DNA from: JAJZQZ01 sp963790415
Lineage (GTDB): Bacteria; Actinomycetota; Thermoleophilia; RBG-16-64-13
Length of the DNA: 64,000 nucleotides
Assembly: GCA_963790415.1 (NCBI GenBank)
Contig: CAWBOK010000003.1
Span: forward strand, 806,001-870,000
Direction of reading: 5' to 3'
Each line of letters opens with the position of its first letter. Within the stretch, counting starts at the first letter, position 1. Below are positions 55,419 to 63,503 of the stretch, one piece after another. A program made the position numbers and the translations under genes. The notes below the pieces were generated by a model. That model worked only from the letters and a program-made list of their open reading frames with translations. It made no database searches and was not told the origin of the DNA.

Positions 55419-55559
55419 GTGCGACTGACCGTGAACGGCCGTGCCCACGTGCTGATGGTGGGTGGTCCGAGGGCCGAAGTGGACGTCACCGTCCGGGCGT
55501 TCTGGAGGCCGGGCGACGGTGGCATGCCGAAGCTTCACGTGTTACATTGTCTTACATGA
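55419..55559 (+). CDS. Small ORF (46 aa) coupled to the second antitoxin gene, doubtful
   Basis: The GTG at 55419 follows AAAGGAG at eight bases and opens VRLTVNGRAHVLMVGG. The frame ends in TGA, which overlaps the ATG of the ribbon-helix-helix gene (ATGA). The beginning resembles the first strand of 2Fe-2S ferredoxin-like domains (x-R-L-T-V-N-G-R), but the cysteines are missing. It could be a leader peptide for coupling or a gene remnant. Upstream, 55236-55418 holds nothing recognisable. Confidence 0.3.
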   Translation: MRLTVNGRAHVLMVGGPRAEVDVTVRAFWRPGDGGMPKLHVLHCLT

Positions 55560-55774
55560 AGGGCACGTTGACCATCCGGCTAGACGAGGAACTCGAGCGC
55601 GAATTGGATCGCCTCGCCGCGGAGACGGGCCGCACTCGAAGCGATCTCGCGCGGGATGCCCTTCGTCGACAACTCGCCGTGCTTCGCTTCGACCAGCTAC
55701 GTGACACGGTGCTGCCCTTCGCGGAAGCGCGTGGCCTTCTCACCGATGAGGACGTCTTCTCCCTGATGTCTTGA
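55556..55774 (+). CDS. Ribbon-helix-helix antitoxin (CopG/VapB-like)
   Basis: The 72 residues open with KGTLTIRLDEELERELDRLA as strand and helix, then TRSDLARDALRRQLAVL as the second helix, a classic RHH DNA-binding dimer. The C-terminal part (FAEARGLLTDEDVFSLMS) is acidic and would bind the toxin. It overlaps the TTG start of the PIN-domain gene (TTGA) and forms a typical toxin-antitoxin pair. Confidence 0.85.
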   Translation: MKGTLTIRLDEELERELDRLAAETGRTRSDLARDALRRQLAVLRFDQLRDTVLPFAEARGLLTDEDVFSLMS

Positions 55775-56169
55775 GGGTGTTCCTCGACACGAATGTGCTC
55801 GTGAGCGCGTTCGCGAGTCGTGGGATCTGCGCCGACCTTCTCCGATACGTTCTTGTCGAGCACGACCTTCTCGTCGGCGAGGTCGTGCTGGTCGAACTGG
55901 AGCGGGTGCTCCTGGGCCGCATCAAGGTCCCGCAGCAGACCGTCCTGGATATCGAGCAATTGCTGCGCGGCCAGCATCTGGTGCGAAAGCCTCGTCGGCA
56001 CCTCTCCCTTGGACTGCGGGATGTCGACGACGAGTGGATCGTGGCTTCCGCGGTAACCGGGAAGGCCGATGCGCTCGTCACCGACGATGCCGACATCCTG
56101 GACGAGAAGGACCGGATCCCCGTGCCGGCGTACTCACCTCGGCAGTTCTGGCAACACGCGCGCGGCTGA
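55771..56169 (+). CDS. PIN-domain toxin (VapC-like, PIN_3 type)
   Basis: The 132 residues open with MRVFLDTNVLVSAFASRGIC, where Asp6 is the first acidic ligand. The sequence continues to VVLVELERVLLGRIKVP and ends with RDVDDEWIVASAVTGKADAL and VTDDADILDE, the DDxxxxAxA and TxDxD elements of the PIN family. It starts at a TTG that overlaps the antitoxin stop. By analogy it is an Mg2+-dependent RNase held inactive by the antitoxin. Confidence 0.87.
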   Translation: MRVFLDTNVLVSAFASRGICADLLRYVLVEHDLLVGEVVLVELERVLLGRIKVPQQTVLDIEQLLRGQHLVRKPRRHLSLGLRDVDDEWIVASAVTGKADALVTDDADILDEKDRIPVPAYSPRQFWQHARG

Positions 56170-56259
56170 TCCCCGCCCCGCGGTCGGCGCGGTCCGCCGG
56201 AGTCGCGCGTCTTCCGGCCGCCACGGCCAGGCCGGTGCCGGCGCATTCCGACCGCCGCG

Positions 56260-57375
56260 TCAGGCCAGCAGTGCCTCGGGCAGGGCGCAGGCATATCCCA
56301 GTTCGTCGGCCACCGGCTCGCAGACCACCTCGCCGTCGATGACGTTCAGACCCTTCATCAAGGCCGGATCGGCCCTCAGGGCGTCGGCGTAGCCGAGGTC
56401 GGCCAGCTTCACGGCGTAGGGCAGGGTGGCGTTGGTGAGTGCGAACGTAGAGGTGCGGGCCACCGCGCTCGGCATGTTGGCCACGCAGTAGTGGATCACT
56501 CCGTCCACCACGTAGGTGGGCTCGTCGTGGGTGGTGGCGTGGGTGGTCTCCACGCAGCCGCCCTGGTCGACGGCCACATCGACGATGACCGAGCCCTCCA
56601 TCATGTCTGAGAGCATGTCGCGGGTGATCAATCGCGGAGCGCGGGCCCCGGCCACGAGCACACCGCCCACGACCAGATCGGCGTCGGCGATCTCCTCGCG
56701 GATCGCGAGCTCCGAGCTGGCCACCACGGCGACCCGACCCTGGAAGATGTCGTCGAGCCGGCGCAGCCGCTCGAGGTTCAAGTCGAGGATGGTGACTCTG
56801 GCGCCCAAGCCCGATGCCATCTTGGCGGCGTTCAGCCCCACCACGCCCCCACCGAGGATGACCACCTTGCCGGCTCGTGCCCCGGGCACCCCGCCGAGCA
56901 GCTGACCGCGACCACCCTGGGCCGTTTCCAGGCAATGGGCGCCGACCTGCACCGACAGCCGTCCGGCCACCTCACTCATGGGGGTGAGCAGCGGCAGCGA
57001 ACCGTCATCGAGCTGGATGGTCTCGTAGGCTATGCCGACGATCTTGCGTTCGAGCATGGCTTTGGTCAGTTCGGGAGCCGGAGCGAGGTGCAGATAGGTG
57101 TAGAGCACCTGACCTTCGCGCAGAAGCGCATACTCCGCGGGCATAGGTTCCTTGACCTTCATGATCATGTCGGAGCCCGCGTAGACGGCCTCCGCGTCGG
57201 GCACCATGGTCGCCCCGACGGCGACGTATTCGGCGTCGGCGATGCCGCTCCCGAGCCCGGCGCCCTCTTGAACGTAGACGGCGTGACCACGACTGGTGAG
57301 CGTTTTGACTCCGGCCGGGACGATGCCGACCCGATACTCCCTGGTCTTGGTCTCCGTGGGGACACCGATCTTCAT
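56260..57375 (-). CDS. ald: Alanine dehydrogenase
   Basis: The 371 residues match bacterial alanine dehydrogenase in length and motifs. The N-terminus is MKIGVPTETKTREYRVGI (Arg15), and the substrate residues Lys75 (IMKVKEP) and His96 (LYTYLHLAP) sit at their canonical positions. The NAD-binding turn is VVILGGGVVGLNAAKMASG, and the acidic residue closing it is in ILDLNLERL. It interconverts L-alanine with pyruvate, ammonia and NADH. It is divergent from the TetR-kinase gene; the 180 bases between them contain an operator-like palindrome, so the TetR-kinase is a candidate regulator. Confidence 0.96.
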   Translation of the reverse strand: MKIGVPTETKTREYRVGIVPAGVKTLTSRGHAVYVQEGAGLGSGIADAEYVAVGATMVPDAEAVYAGSDMIMKVKEPMPAEYALLREGQVLYTYLHLAPAPELTKAMLERKIVGIAYETIQLDDGSLPLLTPMSEVAGRLSVQVGAHCLETAQGGRGQLLGGVPGARAGKVVILGGGVVGLNAAKMASGLGARVTILDLNLERLRRLDDIFQGRVAVVASSELAIREEIADADLVVGGVLVAGARAPRLITRDMLSDMMEGSVIVDVAVDQGGCVETTHATTHDEPTYVVDGVIHYCVANMPSAVARTSTFALTNATLPYAVKLADLGYADALRADPALMKGLNVIDGEVVCEPVADELGYACALPEALLA

Positions 57376-57551
57376 TCTTCCCCCTGTTTCCGCCTGCCGC
57401 GATCAACCGACCATCGCAGGCCACCGACCGTGTTGAATGCCCCCGCCGATTGGGGAACTCGGTCAGCATATAAACGTTTGATTAATCCGTCAAGGGGGTG
57501 CATGATTGTAGACTGGTGAAGTTGCCACCCGCGAGGATCGAGGCTCTCTTC
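57376..57551. promoter_or_regulatory. Divergent promoter region with palindromes between ald and the TetR-kinase gene
   Basis: The AT-rich core 57466-57490 contains the 8-base palindrome AAACGTTT (57472-57479), followed at once by ATTAAT (57481-57486), in a window that is otherwise GC-rich. The position between the two divergent starts is where a TetR-type operator is usually found. Exact promoters cannot be assigned. Confidence 0.5.
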
Positions 57552-59228
57552 ATGTCGGATGCTCCCGAGTTCATACCCGGACGGAGTCCTTTGGGGGAGC
57601 TGCCCAGCGGGGCCGCCTCGTTGGTGGAAGCAGGCAAGGCGCTGCTGATCGCCGGTGGATTCGATGCTCTGCGCATCGCGAAGATCACCGCGGCGGCGGG
57701 TCAGAACCGGGCCATGGTCAACTACTACTTCGGCAGCAAGGCGGCCATGGTAGCCGTGGTGGTCGACTCTCTCATTCACGAGGCCCTGGAGGAGCTTTCC
57801 GTCCAGCTCGACGGTCTTCCCGAAGGAGACACGCGCGTCGGCGCTCTGGTCGACAGCACGGTCGATCTCATGCAGACCCCTGAGTTTCTGGCTACCCTCG
57901 ACGTCATCCCGTCCGCACTGCGCGACGAAGACCTGCGCGTCCGCCTGGCCACGCTCTATACCTGGTACCGCGACATGGTCTCCACGTGCCTGGGTCCTGA
58001 GGCCGCGGGCGTCGAGGAAGGCCAGGTCCGGCTGCTCTCCAACCTTTTTGTGGCCCTGTTCGACGGGCTGGCTATCCAGTGGGCCCTCGATGCCGAGAGT
58101 GTGGACCTGGATGCGCTGGCCCCGCTCATCAAAGACATGGTCGCGTCCGCCACCGAGCGCGGATCGGAAGCGCGGCTTCTTCTCGAGCGGGTGAAGGAGC
58201 TCAATTGCTTGTACGGGATCTCCCGGCTGTTCGAGCGGGACGGCGAACGCCTCGACGACACGCTACAGGCAGTAGTCGAGTTACTACCGCCCGCCTGGCA
58301 GCACGCCGATGTGGCCACAGCGTGCATCGAACTGAACGATCAGCGCTACGCCACGCCGGGTTTTCGCGAGACCTCGTGGGAACAGACCTGCCCGGTCATC
58401 GTGCTGGGCGAGCCCGCCGGCCGGGTGACCGTTGCGTATATGGAGCAGCGGCCCGAGAGCGACGAGGGGCCCTTCCTGGCCGAAGAGCGTAGCCTGCTGA
58501 ACGCGGTCTCCCAGAGACTGGGGAGCTACGTCGAGCGGGAACAGGCCCGGCAACAGCTCGTGGTGCATCAAGAGAAGCTGCGGTCGCTCGCGGCCCAACT
58601 GGCCGTGAGCGAGCAACAGGAACGCCGGCGCGTGGCCGAACTCCTCCACGACCGCATCGGCCAGACGCTGGCCCTGTTGTCGATCAAGCTCGCGCAGACC
58701 CGTGGGTCGACCGATGACCCCACCGTCAAAGCCATGCTCTCGGAAACCCAAGGATTGGTGGGGGACCTGATTTCCGAGACCCGTTCCCTCACCTTCGAAC
58801 TCTGCCCGCCGATCCTCTACGAGTTGGGGCTGCATCAAGCGGTGGAATGGCTGGGAGAGGAGTTCCAGAACGGGTGTGGACTCGAAGTCCAGATAGAACG
58901 ATATGGTGACCCCGGCCGTTTGAGTGACGATCTGCGCACCACTCTCTTCCAGGCCGTAAGGGAACTGCTCACGAACGTAGCCAAGCATGCGGGGGCGCGC
59001 ACCGCGAGAGTCACCCTGTCCGGCTCAGGGGATACCGTGATCGTCGCGGTCGCCGACGACGGCCAAGGCATGGACACTTCGCAGCTCGCCGCTGGCCTGA
59101 CCGCTCACCACGGTTTTGGTCTGTTCAACATCAGGGAGCGTCTGAACTACCTCGGGGGGACCATGCAGGTAGACACCCAAGTCGGACGCGGCACCACCGT
59201 CACGCTCGAAGCGCCCTGCGATGCCTAG
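57552..59228 (+). CDS. TetR-type DNA-binding domain fused to a sensor domain and histidine kinase
   Basis: From ATG 57552 the protein is 558 residues; GTG starts at 57498 or 57516 would add up to 18. Residues ~25-72 are a TetR helix-turn-helix (AGKALLIAGGFDALRIAKIT, then GQNRAMVNYYFGSKAAMV). Residues ~75-197 are a helical TetR-C-like domain. Residues ~212-332 are a GAF-like sensor (KELNCLYGISRLF ... SDEGPFLAEERSLL). From ~355 a HisKA_3 helix has ELLHDRIGQTLALLSIKL (His366). A HATPase domain ends it (RELLTNVAKHAGARTARV; VADDGQGMD; GFGLFNIRERL). No membrane helix is present. A NarL-type regulator gene overlaps by eight bases. This one-component/two-component hybrid is very unusual. Confidence 0.9.
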   Translation: MSDAPEFIPGRSPLGELPSGAASLVEAGKALLIAGGFDALRIAKITAAAGQNRAMVNYYFGSKAAMVAVVVDSLIHEALEELSVQLDGLPEGDTRVGALVDSTVDLMQTPEFLATLDVIPSALRDEDLRVRLATLYTWYRDMVSTCLGPEAAGVEEGQVRLLSNLFVALFDGLAIQWALDAESVDLDALAPLIKDMVASATERGSEARLLLERVKELNCLYGISRLFERDGERLDDTLQAVVELLPPAWQHADVATACIELNDQRYATPGFRETSWEQTCPVIVLGEPAGRVTVAYMEQRPESDEGPFLAEERSLLNAVSQRLGSYVEREQARQQLVVHQEKLRSLAAQLAVSEQQERRRVAELLHDRIGQTLALLSIKLAQTRGSTDDPTVKAMLSETQGLVGDLISETRSLTFELCPPILYELGLHQAVEWLGEEFQNGCGLEVQIERYGDPGRLSDDLRTTLFQAVRELLTNVAKHAGARTARVTLSGSGDTVIVAVADDGQGMDTSQLAAGLTAHHGFGLFNIRERLNYLGGTMQVDTQVGRGTTVTLEAPCDA

Positions 59229-59910
59229 TCCCGAGTCGAGAGTCCGGCGGACGGCCGGACCGCCCATTCGCGTGGTGCTGGCCGACGACCACGCCATCTT
59301 GAGGGACGGTCTCCGGAAGCTCCTGGAGCAAGAGCCCGACATAGAGGTGGTCGGGGAAGCCGGAAACGGCCGCGAAGCCGTGAGCATAGCGCGCTCACTC
59401 AAACCCGACGTCGTGCTGCTGGATATCGCCATGCCTGAGCTGAACGGCGTGGAGGCCTCCAGGCAGATACTCGCGCTGGTTCCCGGCACCAAGATCGTGG
59501 TGCTCTCGATGCACTCGGACGCCCGCTATGTCCGCGAGATGCTGGCGATCGGCGTGGTGGGCTATCTGCTGAAGCAGTCGGCCTTCGAGGAGATCGCGGC
59601 GGCCGTTCGGGCGGTCAACCGGAACCAGGCCTACTTCAGCCCGGCCGTGGCAGGCATCGTGGCCGAGCAGTTTCGCGCCGACGCGACCGGCGCACGGGAG
59701 AACCCTTCTCCGCTGACCCCGCGCGAGAAGCAGGTGCTGCAGTTGCTGGCCGAAGGCAACAGCCCCCGGGAAGTGGCCGAGAAGCTGTTCATCAGCGTCA
59801 AGACGGTGGAGACCCACCGGCGCCGCCTCATGGCGAAACTGGACATCCATAACCTCGCCGGGCTGACCAAGTATGCGGTCCGAGCCGGTTTGACCGCCAT
59901 CGACGGCTGA
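59221..59910 (+). CDS. NarL/LuxR-family response regulator
   Basis: The 229 residues comprise a receiver (IRVVLADDHAILRDGLRKLL; Asp68 in VVLLDIAMPELNGVEAS; Lys in VVGYLLKQSAFEE) and a C-terminal LuxR helix-turn-helix (LTPREKQVLQLLAEGNSPRE then VAEKLFISVKTVETHRRRLM). It matches the HisKA_3 class of kinases, of which the overlapping upstream gene is one. It is the probable output of that kinase and is a second DNA-binding protein of the same module. Confidence 0.95.
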   Translation: MPSPESRVRRTAGPPIRVVLADDHAILRDGLRKLLEQEPDIEVVGEAGNGREAVSIARSLKPDVVLLDIAMPELNGVEASRQILALVPGTKIVVLSMHSDARYVREMLAIGVVGYLLKQSAFEEIAAAVRAVNRNQAYFSPAVAGIVAEQFRADATGARENPSPLTPREKQVLQLLAEGNSPREVAEKLFISVKTVETHRRRLMAKLDIHNLAGLTKYAVRAGLTAIDG

Positions 59911-60034
59911 CCCGACTACTCCTTCTCCTTACCCGACATTCAGGCCGGGGATGACCCCGCAATCCTGACCCGCCCGATTGGCCTCCGCCACGGTCGACGC
60001 GAGAATAGAAGCGTCTTCCAAGGAGATGGCGGCA

Positions 60035-60475
60035 ATGTCGGACGTGTTCGGTGATCTGCAGGATTGGCGTGGAGTGCTCTCCACCCTCGACCACCTGCGC
60101 GCGGACGGACAGCTGGACCGTCACCAGGATGGGCTGGCCCGACTGGTGCGCTGCCGCGAGAACCCCCGCCTTCAGCTGGCTGCCATGGAAAGCGCCCTGC
60201 AGATAGGCGCTTCTTCCGACCTGCTCGTGGCCGACACGCTGAACGCGGTCGCCTGCCGGGAGTCCTCGCTCGTGTTGCGGGTGGCCGCGGCGCGTGCGAC
60301 CGGCCATCTGCTTTCGCACTACGCGCCCAGTGGCTTCTCGCAGTTCGACCTGCAGAGGGCCTTCCAGACCCTGCAGCACGTGGCCGCCCGGGAGCAACCG
60401 CCTCCTCTCGCGCAGGCCCTGCAAGAAGCAGTGGACCAGGCCAAGCCACACATCGTGGGAGGTAGCGACACATGA
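60035..60475 (+). CDS. Unknown helical protein coupled to glutamate dehydrogenase
   Basis: The 146 residues from ATG 60035 (AAGGAG at nine-base spacing; an ATG at 60026 is too close) are mostly helical and HEAT/ARM-like in rhythm: CRENPRLQLAAMESALQIGA, VACRESSLVLRVAAARATGH, AFQTLQHVAAREQPPPLAQA. No catalytic motif, membrane helix or signal is seen, and I do not recognise the family. Its stop overlaps the start of the glutamate dehydrogenase gene by four bases (ATGA), which suggests equimolar synthesis and a partner or regulatory role for that enzyme. It is separated from the response-regulator gene by about 120 bases, possibly with its own promoter. Confidence 0.7.
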   Translation: MSDVFGDLQDWRGVLSTLDHLRADGQLDRHQDGLARLVRCRENPRLQLAAMESALQIGASSDLLVADTLNAVACRESSLVLRVAAARATGHLLSHYAPSGFSQFDLQRAFQTLQHVAAREQPPPLAQALQEAVDQAKPHIVGGSDT

Positions 60476-61761
60476 CACAAGACAAAGGCTTCAACGCTTA
60501 CAAGGCGGCGCAGAATCAGTTCGACCACATCGGGGACGTACTCGACCTCGACAAGGGCGCACGCGCGTTTCTGCGCACGCCGATGCGCGAGTACCAGTTC
60601 AGCATCCCGGTGCGCATGGACGACGGGATGGTGCAGGTCTTCCAAGGCTTTCGCGTGCAGCACAACGACGCCCTCGGGCCCTGCAAGGGCGGGATCCGCT
60701 TCCACCCTCTGGAGACCATCGACACCGTGCGGGCGCTTTCGATGTGGATGACCTGGAAGTGCGCGGTGGTCGACATCCCGCTCGGGGGAGCCAAAGGCGG
60801 GGTGGTCTGCGATCCACACAACCTCAGCCCGCGGGAGCAGGAAGCCATCTGCCGAGGCTGGGTCAGGCAGCTCTCGCGCACGTTGGGTCCCCTGGTCGAC
60901 GTACCTGCTCCCGACGTGATGACCAACGCCCAGCACATGCTCTGGATGCTCGACGAGTACGAGGCCATCCAGGGAGCCCGCTATCCGGGGTTCATCACCG
61001 GCAAACCCGTGGGTATGGGCGGTTCACTGGGCCGCATAGAGGCCACCGGCTACGGCGTGGTGTTCACCATCCGTGAGGCCCTCAGGGAGCTGGGAATCGA
61101 TCCTGCCGACACCACCGCCAGTGTCCAGGGCTTCGGCAACGTGGCTCAGTCGGCCATTGAGCTCTACCAGCTCATGGGCGGAAGGGTCACCTGCGTGTCG
61201 TGCTGGGACCAGCGCGAAGGCAGGTCGGTCGCCTACCGCAGGAGCGACCACGTCGACCTATCGCAGCTCTTGGCCATAACCGACGCCTTCGGTGGCATCG
61301 ACCGGGTTCGGGCGCGGCAACTCGGATATGAGGAACTCCCCGGCGACGCCTGGTTGGAGCAGGACGTAGACATCCTTATCCCGGCGGCGCTGGAGAACCA
61401 GATCACGCCCGACAACGCGCAGCGGATCTCGGGGCGCGTCCGGATACTCGCGGAAGCCGCCAACGGCCCGACATCGCCTGAGGTTGACGCCGTGTTGCAG
61501 CAGCAGGGGGTCCTCATCATCCCCGACTTCCTGGCCAACGCCGGGGGCGTGACCTGCAGCTACTTCGAACAGGTGCAGAGCAACATGAACTACTACTGGC
61601 AGAAGGAAGAGGTGCTGGGGAAACTCGACACGAAGATGACTGCCGCCTACGTGGCGGTGAGCGATCTGTCCAAACGGAGGAGTCTCTCCATGCGCGAGGC
61701 CGCCTACGTGATCGCCGTCAACCGCGTTGCCTCGGCCTGCAAGGATCGCGGCTGGATCTGA
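60472..61761 (+). CDS. gdhA: Glutamate dehydrogenase (Glu/Leu/Phe/Val family)
   Basis: The 429 residues match the hexameric GDH of bacteria and archaea. The substrate region is GPCKGGIRFHPLETIDTVRA. The catalytic Lys108 is in VDIPLGGAKGGVVCDPHNLS, and PAPDVMTNAQHMLWMLDEY and GGSLGRIEATGYGVVFTIRE follow. The nucleotide-binding turn is VQGFGNVAQSAIELYQLMGG. It interconverts glutamate with 2-oxoglutarate and ammonia. The Rossmann second-strand end (SCWDQREGRS) has Asp near the position that favours NAD. It is embedded in an overlapping operon (unknown protein, GDH, PEP/pyruvate-binding protein, sensor protein). Confidence 0.96.
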   Translation: MTQDKGFNAYKAAQNQFDHIGDVLDLDKGARAFLRTPMREYQFSIPVRMDDGMVQVFQGFRVQHNDALGPCKGGIRFHPLETIDTVRALSMWMTWKCAVVDIPLGGAKGGVVCDPHNLSPREQEAICRGWVRQLSRTLGPLVDVPAPDVMTNAQHMLWMLDEYEAIQGARYPGFITGKPVGMGGSLGRIEATGYGVVFTIREALRELGIDPADTTASVQGFGNVAQSAIELYQLMGGRVTCVSCWDQREGRSVAYRRSDHVDLSQLLAITDAFGGIDRVRARQLGYEELPGDAWLEQDVDILIPAALENQITPDNAQRISGRVRILAEAANGPTSPEVDAVLQQQGVLIIPDFLANAGGVTCSYFEQVQSNMNYYWQKEEVLGKLDTKMTAAYVAVSDLSKRRSLSMREAAYVIAVNRVASACKDRGWI

Positions 61762-63503
61762 TGTTCCCCCGCTTCGACCGACGCTTTTTCGCCGGCGACG
61801 AGGTCTTCACGTGCGTCGGCACCGGCGCCTTGGGCGGCAAGGCGCTGGGTCTGGCCCTCGCCCGCGACACCATCCTGTCGGGCCTGGACCCGGCTGCCTT
61901 CCCGGAGATCAGCGTCGTCCTGCCTCGGTTGACCGTCATCTGCACCAACGTGTTCGACGCCTTCATGGAGCGGAACCACCTCGAGGATGTTTCGGAGTCG
62001 GGGGCCCCTGACGACCGCATTGCCCACGCCTTTCAGCTCGCTCAGCTCCCGGCGGAGCTGGTGGGCGATCTGCGCGGTCTGATAGAACAGGTGCACACGC
62101 CTCTCGCCATCCGCTCGTCGTCTCTGCTGGAGGATGCGCTGGCACACCCGTTCGCCGGGGTGTACGCCACCAAGATGATCCCCAACAATCAGCACAGCTC
62201 CGACGCGCGCTTCAGCAGGCTGGTCGAAGCTATCAAGTTCGTCTACGCGTCCACGTTCTTTGCCTCCGCACGATCGTATCGCGACACGGTGGACGCTGGG
62301 CCGGCGTCGGAGAAGATGGCGGTGATCATCCAGGAGGTCGTCGGCCAACGCCACGGAGACCGCTTCTACCCGGAGATCTCCGGCGTGGCGCGCTCGTACG
62401 ACTACTATCCCGGGGATGGTTCGGCCCCCTCCGGCGGCGTGGTCAGTCTTGCCTTGGGCCTCGGCAAGACCATCGTGGACGGTGGGCTCTGCTGGACGTA
62501 TTCCCCCGACCGACCGGCTTCGCCGCCGCCCTTCGGGTCGATCGACGACCTGCTCAAGAACACCCAGACTCGGTTCTGGTCGGTCAACATGGGCCCGCCG
62601 CCCTCGTACGACCCTCTGCGTGAGACCGAGTACCTCGTGCATTCCTCTATTGAAGACGCCCGCCCGGACAAGACCCTCGACCTGGTGGCCTCCACCTACG
62701 ACGCGGAATCCGATCGGGTACGACCGGGAGCCGGAGACGCCGGCCCGCTCGTGCTCGACTTCGGCCTGCTGCTGAAGGCCGGGATACTCCCGGTGAACGA
62801 ATGCGTGAAGCGCCTGCTGGCGGTGTTCAAGGAGACCGTCGGCCAGGACGTGGAGATCGAGTTCGCGTTCACGCGCAGCCGAGATCCGGAGATACCCTCC
62901 CGGCTCGGCTTCCTGCAGGTACGGCCGATGGCGACACCGGGCTCCGCGGTTGAGGTGGCCGTCGAAGACTTGACGGCGGAAGACGTGGTGCTGGCTTCCA
63001 CCAACTGCCTGGGTAACGGGCGGGTCGACACCATCCACGACGTGGTGTTCCTCCGACCGGACGTCTTCGACGCCAAGCACACGCAGGCGATGGCCGTGGA
63101 ACTCGCGGCTGTCAACCACGATCTCGTCAAGGACGGTCGACGCTATCTGCTCATCGGGTTCGGCCGATGGGGAAGCTCCGAGCCCTGGCTAGGAGTGCCG
63201 GTGGTTTGGGGGCAGATCTCCGGCGCCGGAGTGATAGTCGAGGCGTCCCGGGCGGGTATGAGCCCCGACATGAGCCAGGGGTCGCACTTCTTTCACAACC
63301 TGATCGGCTTCCACGTGCTCTACCTGCCGCTCCCGGAGGGGAGTGGTCTGCCTGTCGACTGGGAATGGCTCGATCAGCAGGAGATCGTTCGGGAGACCGG
63401 CTTCGTGAGGCACGTGCGCACGCGGTCTCCCTTGCGGATCGAGGTCGACGGCCGGAGCAGGCGAGGAGTGGTCGCACGAGGAGAGGGGACGCGCGGTGAC
63501 TGA
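61761..63503 (+). CDS. Stand-alone PEP/pyruvate-binding (PPDK N-domain) protein
   Basis: The 580 residues correspond to the ATP-grasp PEP/pyruvate-binding domain of PEP synthase and pyruvate phosphate dikinase: GTGALGGKALGLALARDTIL, PLAIRSSSLLEDALAHPFAG with VYATKMIPNN, EKMAVIIQEVVGQRHGDRFY and GVVSLALGLGKTIVDGG, ending near PSRLGFLQVRPMA. A C-terminal ~160-residue segment follows (LIGFGRWGSSEPWLGVPV; FFHNLIGFHVLYLPL). The central phospho-His domain and the C-terminal TIM-barrel are absent. It would bind ATP and pyruvate or PEP but cannot complete the dikinase cycle alone, so a regulatory or different phosphotransfer role is likely. It overlaps the GDH stop by one base. Confidence 0.88.
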   Translation: MFPRFDRRFFAGDEVFTCVGTGALGGKALGLALARDTILSGLDPAAFPEISVVLPRLTVICTNVFDAFMERNHLEDVSESGAPDDRIAHAFQLAQLPAELVGDLRGLIEQVHTPLAIRSSSLLEDALAHPFAGVYATKMIPNNQHSSDARFSRLVEAIKFVYASTFFASARSYRDTVDAGPASEKMAVIIQEVVGQRHGDRFYPEISGVARSYDYYPGDGSAPSGGVVSLALGLGKTIVDGGLCWTYSPDRPASPPPFGSIDDLLKNTQTRFWSVNMGPPPSYDPLRETEYLVHSSIEDARPDKTLDLVASTYDAESDRVRPGAGDAGPLVLDFGLLLKAGILPVNECVKRLLAVFKETVGQDVEIEFAFTRSRDPEIPSRLGFLQVRPMATPGSAVEVAVEDLTAEDVVLASTNCLGNGRVDTIHDVVFLRPDVFDAKHTQAMAVELAAVNHDLVKDGRRYLLIGFGRWGSSEPWLGVPVVWGQISGAGVIVEASRAGMSPDMSQGSHFFHNLIGFHVLYLPLPEGSGLPVDWEWLDQQEIVRETGFVRHVRTRSPLRIEVDGRSRRGVVARGEGTRGD

